A stretch of DNA of 14,214 nucleotides from JBBRYB01 sp038238115 (lineage in GTDB: Bacteria; Actinomycetota; Actinomycetes; Propionibacteriales; Nocardioidaceae): positions 1 through 14,214 of the forward strand of contig JBBRYB010000067.1 in assembly GCA_038238115.1 (NCBI GenBank), written 5' to 3'. The notes below the pieces were generated by a model. The model was not told the DNA's origin. It searched no databases and saw only the letters and a program-made list of their open reading frames with translations. Made by a program: the position numbers and the translations under genes. Of the stretch, positions 13,345 through 14,214 are shown piece after piece; the stretch's first letter is position 1; every line of letters starts with the position of its first letter.

Positions 13345-13860
13345 CACAGGACCAGAGTCGCGCCGCCCCGCATCGCCCAGCCACGGCCTCAAGCCCCTCC
13401 CATGCCCGATCACGAGCGCAGGTTGCGCCCGCCATTTACGCCGCCGGCATGGCCAGCCCCGGCATGGCCGGCGCGCATCGCGCCACCAGAAAACGAAAGG
13501 AAGTATCCCTGCTACTGGCTCAACGAACCAGGCCCGGCGACCCCACAAACACTGCGAGGTCATGACCGCTTCCGGTGCTCGGCCACGGCGCAGCGCCGAA
13601 AGTCTGGCCTGCGACATCTGGTGCCGCCTGTTCGACCGACCCCCGGCCCCGAACGGGTATCTCGGAACCGAACAACGCCTTCGGCTCGCCTGAGGCCCGC
13701 CTGCCCGGGAGCCGAAACAGCCTGCCGACCGTCCCAGGTTCATGGTTCTACGTCTCGAAAGCGCGCTGATCGGCGTAGCCCTGATGCTCACCGGATGCGG
13801 CCAAGCAACGCCCGGCATCGCCACCGAGTCTCCGTGAACGACGCCGCAGACCAAAGCGTT
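13345..13860. other. gene-poor right end of the element
   Basis: These 516 bases lie between the stress-protein gene and the right repeat. I see no full-length gene. The only suggestive item is a very short lipoprotein-like frame at 13742-13837; the rest is GC-rich sequence with open but low-complexity frames. Confidence 0.4.
13742..13837 (+). CDS. very short lipoprotein-signal-like ORF, probably a truncated remnant
   Basis: ATG 13742 to TGA 13837 encodes 31 residues beginning MVLRLESALIGVALMLTGCG. That is a short charged n-region, a hydrophobic stretch and a lipobox LTGC, with Cys19 as the potential lipidated residue. Only 13 residues would remain after cleavage. There is no good ribosome-binding site. 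It is either the stub of a lipoprotein gene cut off near the element end or a chance frame. Confidence 0.3.
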   Translation: MVLRLESALIGVALMLTGCGQATPGIATESP

Positions 13861-14090
13861 GACCTCTGGGTCATTCGGAAAGAGGTCGCAGGCCGATTCT
13901 TCCGCCGACGTTCGTCAGCCTTCGCGGAGCTTCGCGAATCAGCTCACTGGGAGCTCCGCCGGCGCAATGTCAGCGGACACTCTGCTGACATTGAACCCAG
14001 AGCCGGGTGGGGTTGACTCACGAAACAGGCTCTGAACTGCGGGTTTACCTGTAGCGGAGGCAAGATTTGAACCTGCGACCTCTGGGTTAC
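13861..14090 (+). repeat. right copy of long att-flanking direct repeat
   Basis: This copy has the same layout as 5897-6130: GACCTCTGGGTCA then AGAGGTCG, TTCG motifs at exact 10-bp steps (13911, 13921, 13931), TGCTGACATT (13983-13992), a degenerate hairpin CAGAGCC/GGCTCTG (13998-14034), and the tRNA core. The copies differ at many positions outside the core, so they are relatives from different elements rather than a recent duplication. Confidence 0.72.
14051..14089 (-). other. right attachment core: tRNA 3' fragment
   Basis: The core is identical to 6091-6129 at 37 of 39 positions, with 26 unbroken identical bases nearest the anticodon side. Read on the minus strand it is the T-arm and acceptor 3' half of the same tRNA. 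A G-T wobble replaces one T-stem pair (CTTGC for CCTGC). The bases to its right do not supply a tRNA 5' half, so this too is a fragment. Confidence 0.65.
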
Positions 14091-14214
14091 GAGTGCCGTA
14101 CCACGCTCACACACTAACTCACATTCCACTCGACTCCCGCCTGCTCTGAGGGTAAAGTCGCAGGTCAGACTCACATTGAGTTTACGCCAACCTTCGCCGA
14201 CGTTCGCTGACTTC
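14091..14214 (+). other. leader resembling the region before an integrase gene
   Basis: About 72 bases after the core comes CAGGTCAGA, then TTGAGTTT, ACGCC and ACCTTCG. The same series starts 73 bases after the left core (CAGGTCAGA at 6202, TTGAGTTT, CGCGG, ACCTTCG). TTCG repeats at 14193 and 14203 keep the 10-bp step. In the left copy the integrase ATG follows about 100 bases later, so a second integrase probably starts just outside the window. Confidence 0.5.

Larger units (their letters stand above)
6091..14089 (+). mobile_element. integrative element at tRNA 3' end (int pseudogene plus fluoride cassette)
   Basis: The direct tRNA-derived cores at 6091 and 14051 bound about 7.96 kb, containing an integrase next to the left core and cargo genes. 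The orientation fits insertion into a minus-strand tRNA: each core has a hairpin on its left, as a tRNA gene followed by its terminator would. No conjugation, replication or relaxase genes are visible, so it is an integrase-plus-cargo island or a degraded larger element, now immobile unless helped. Confidence 0.6.

Noticed and set aside
13445..13476. short tandem CCGGCATGGCC repeat
   Set aside because: Only two imperfect copies in GC-rich DNA, with no spacers or array; not a CRISPR or a meaningful repeat.
11233..13854. long minus-strand frames (11233-12585 and 12586-13854)
   Set aside because: They lie opposite the transporter and stress-protein genes, are rich in Arg, Ser, Thr and Ala, and show no family motifs; they are mirror frames typical of high-GC coding DNA.
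14020..14165. intact tRNA gene on the minus strand at the right repeat
   Set aside because: The T-arm and acceptor 3' strand are there, but the sequence to the right lacks a complementary anticodon stem, a D-arm and the acceptor 5' strand.

Overview
The window is high-GC DNA with dense coding, GTG/TTG starts, ATGA/GTGA stop-start overlaps, leaderless-looking promoters and actinobacterial protein families. It most likely comes from an actinomycete (Actinomycetota); I cannot place the genus. It reads as an accessory region made of two toxic-ion resistance modules joined by the remains of tRNA-targeted integrative elements.

Left module (1-5574): mercury. After the 3' end of a small Cys-rich protein and a possible bidirectional terminator lie a divergent merR and a plus-strand operon. 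The operon encodes a one-Cys thioredoxin-fold protein, a MerA-like flavoprotein without the C-terminal Cys pair, the organomercurial lyase MerB, a MerT/MerF-like small membrane protein, a membrane-anchored CGSC thioredoxin, a CcdA-type thiol transporter whose frame is broken, and a four-helix MerC-like membrane protein. The merR/operon gap carries a 22-bp MerR-type dyad (ACCTTG-N10-CAAGGT). Two promoters with 20-bp spacers there start transcription almost exactly on the start codons.

Middle (5897-7426): a 234-bp repeat holds a perfect 17-bp hairpin and the 3' part of a tRNA on the minus strand, probably initiator tRNA-fMet. It is followed by a tyrosine integrase disrupted by a 2-nt duplication. 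The repeat recurs at 13861-14090, bounding a unit of about 7.96 kb. What follows the second copy resembles the integrase leader again, so the arrangement looks like tandem elements accreted at one tRNA site.

Right module (7610-13344): fluoride. The minus-strand series is a small two-helix membrane protein, a CPA2 cation/proton antiporter and a second-type enolase. The first two are each preceded by a sequence that folds like a fluoride (crcB-motif) riboswitch aptamer. In both, the 3' pseudoknot strand can alternatively pair with the Shine-Dalgarno sequence, giving fluoride-ON translational switches. Enolase is the classic fluoride target, and CPA-type antiporters, enolases and UspA proteins are known members of fluoride-riboswitch regulons. 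On the plus strand lie a decayed CDF-type transporter remnant, an ArsB/SLC13-type transporter and a universal stress protein with an odd Pro/His-rich tail. No CrcB/Fluc or CLC-F exporter is visible. The best candidate for a little-described system is therefore this mobile fluoride cassette, with its small DUF3040-like membrane protein and possibly the SLC13-type permease as unassigned parts.
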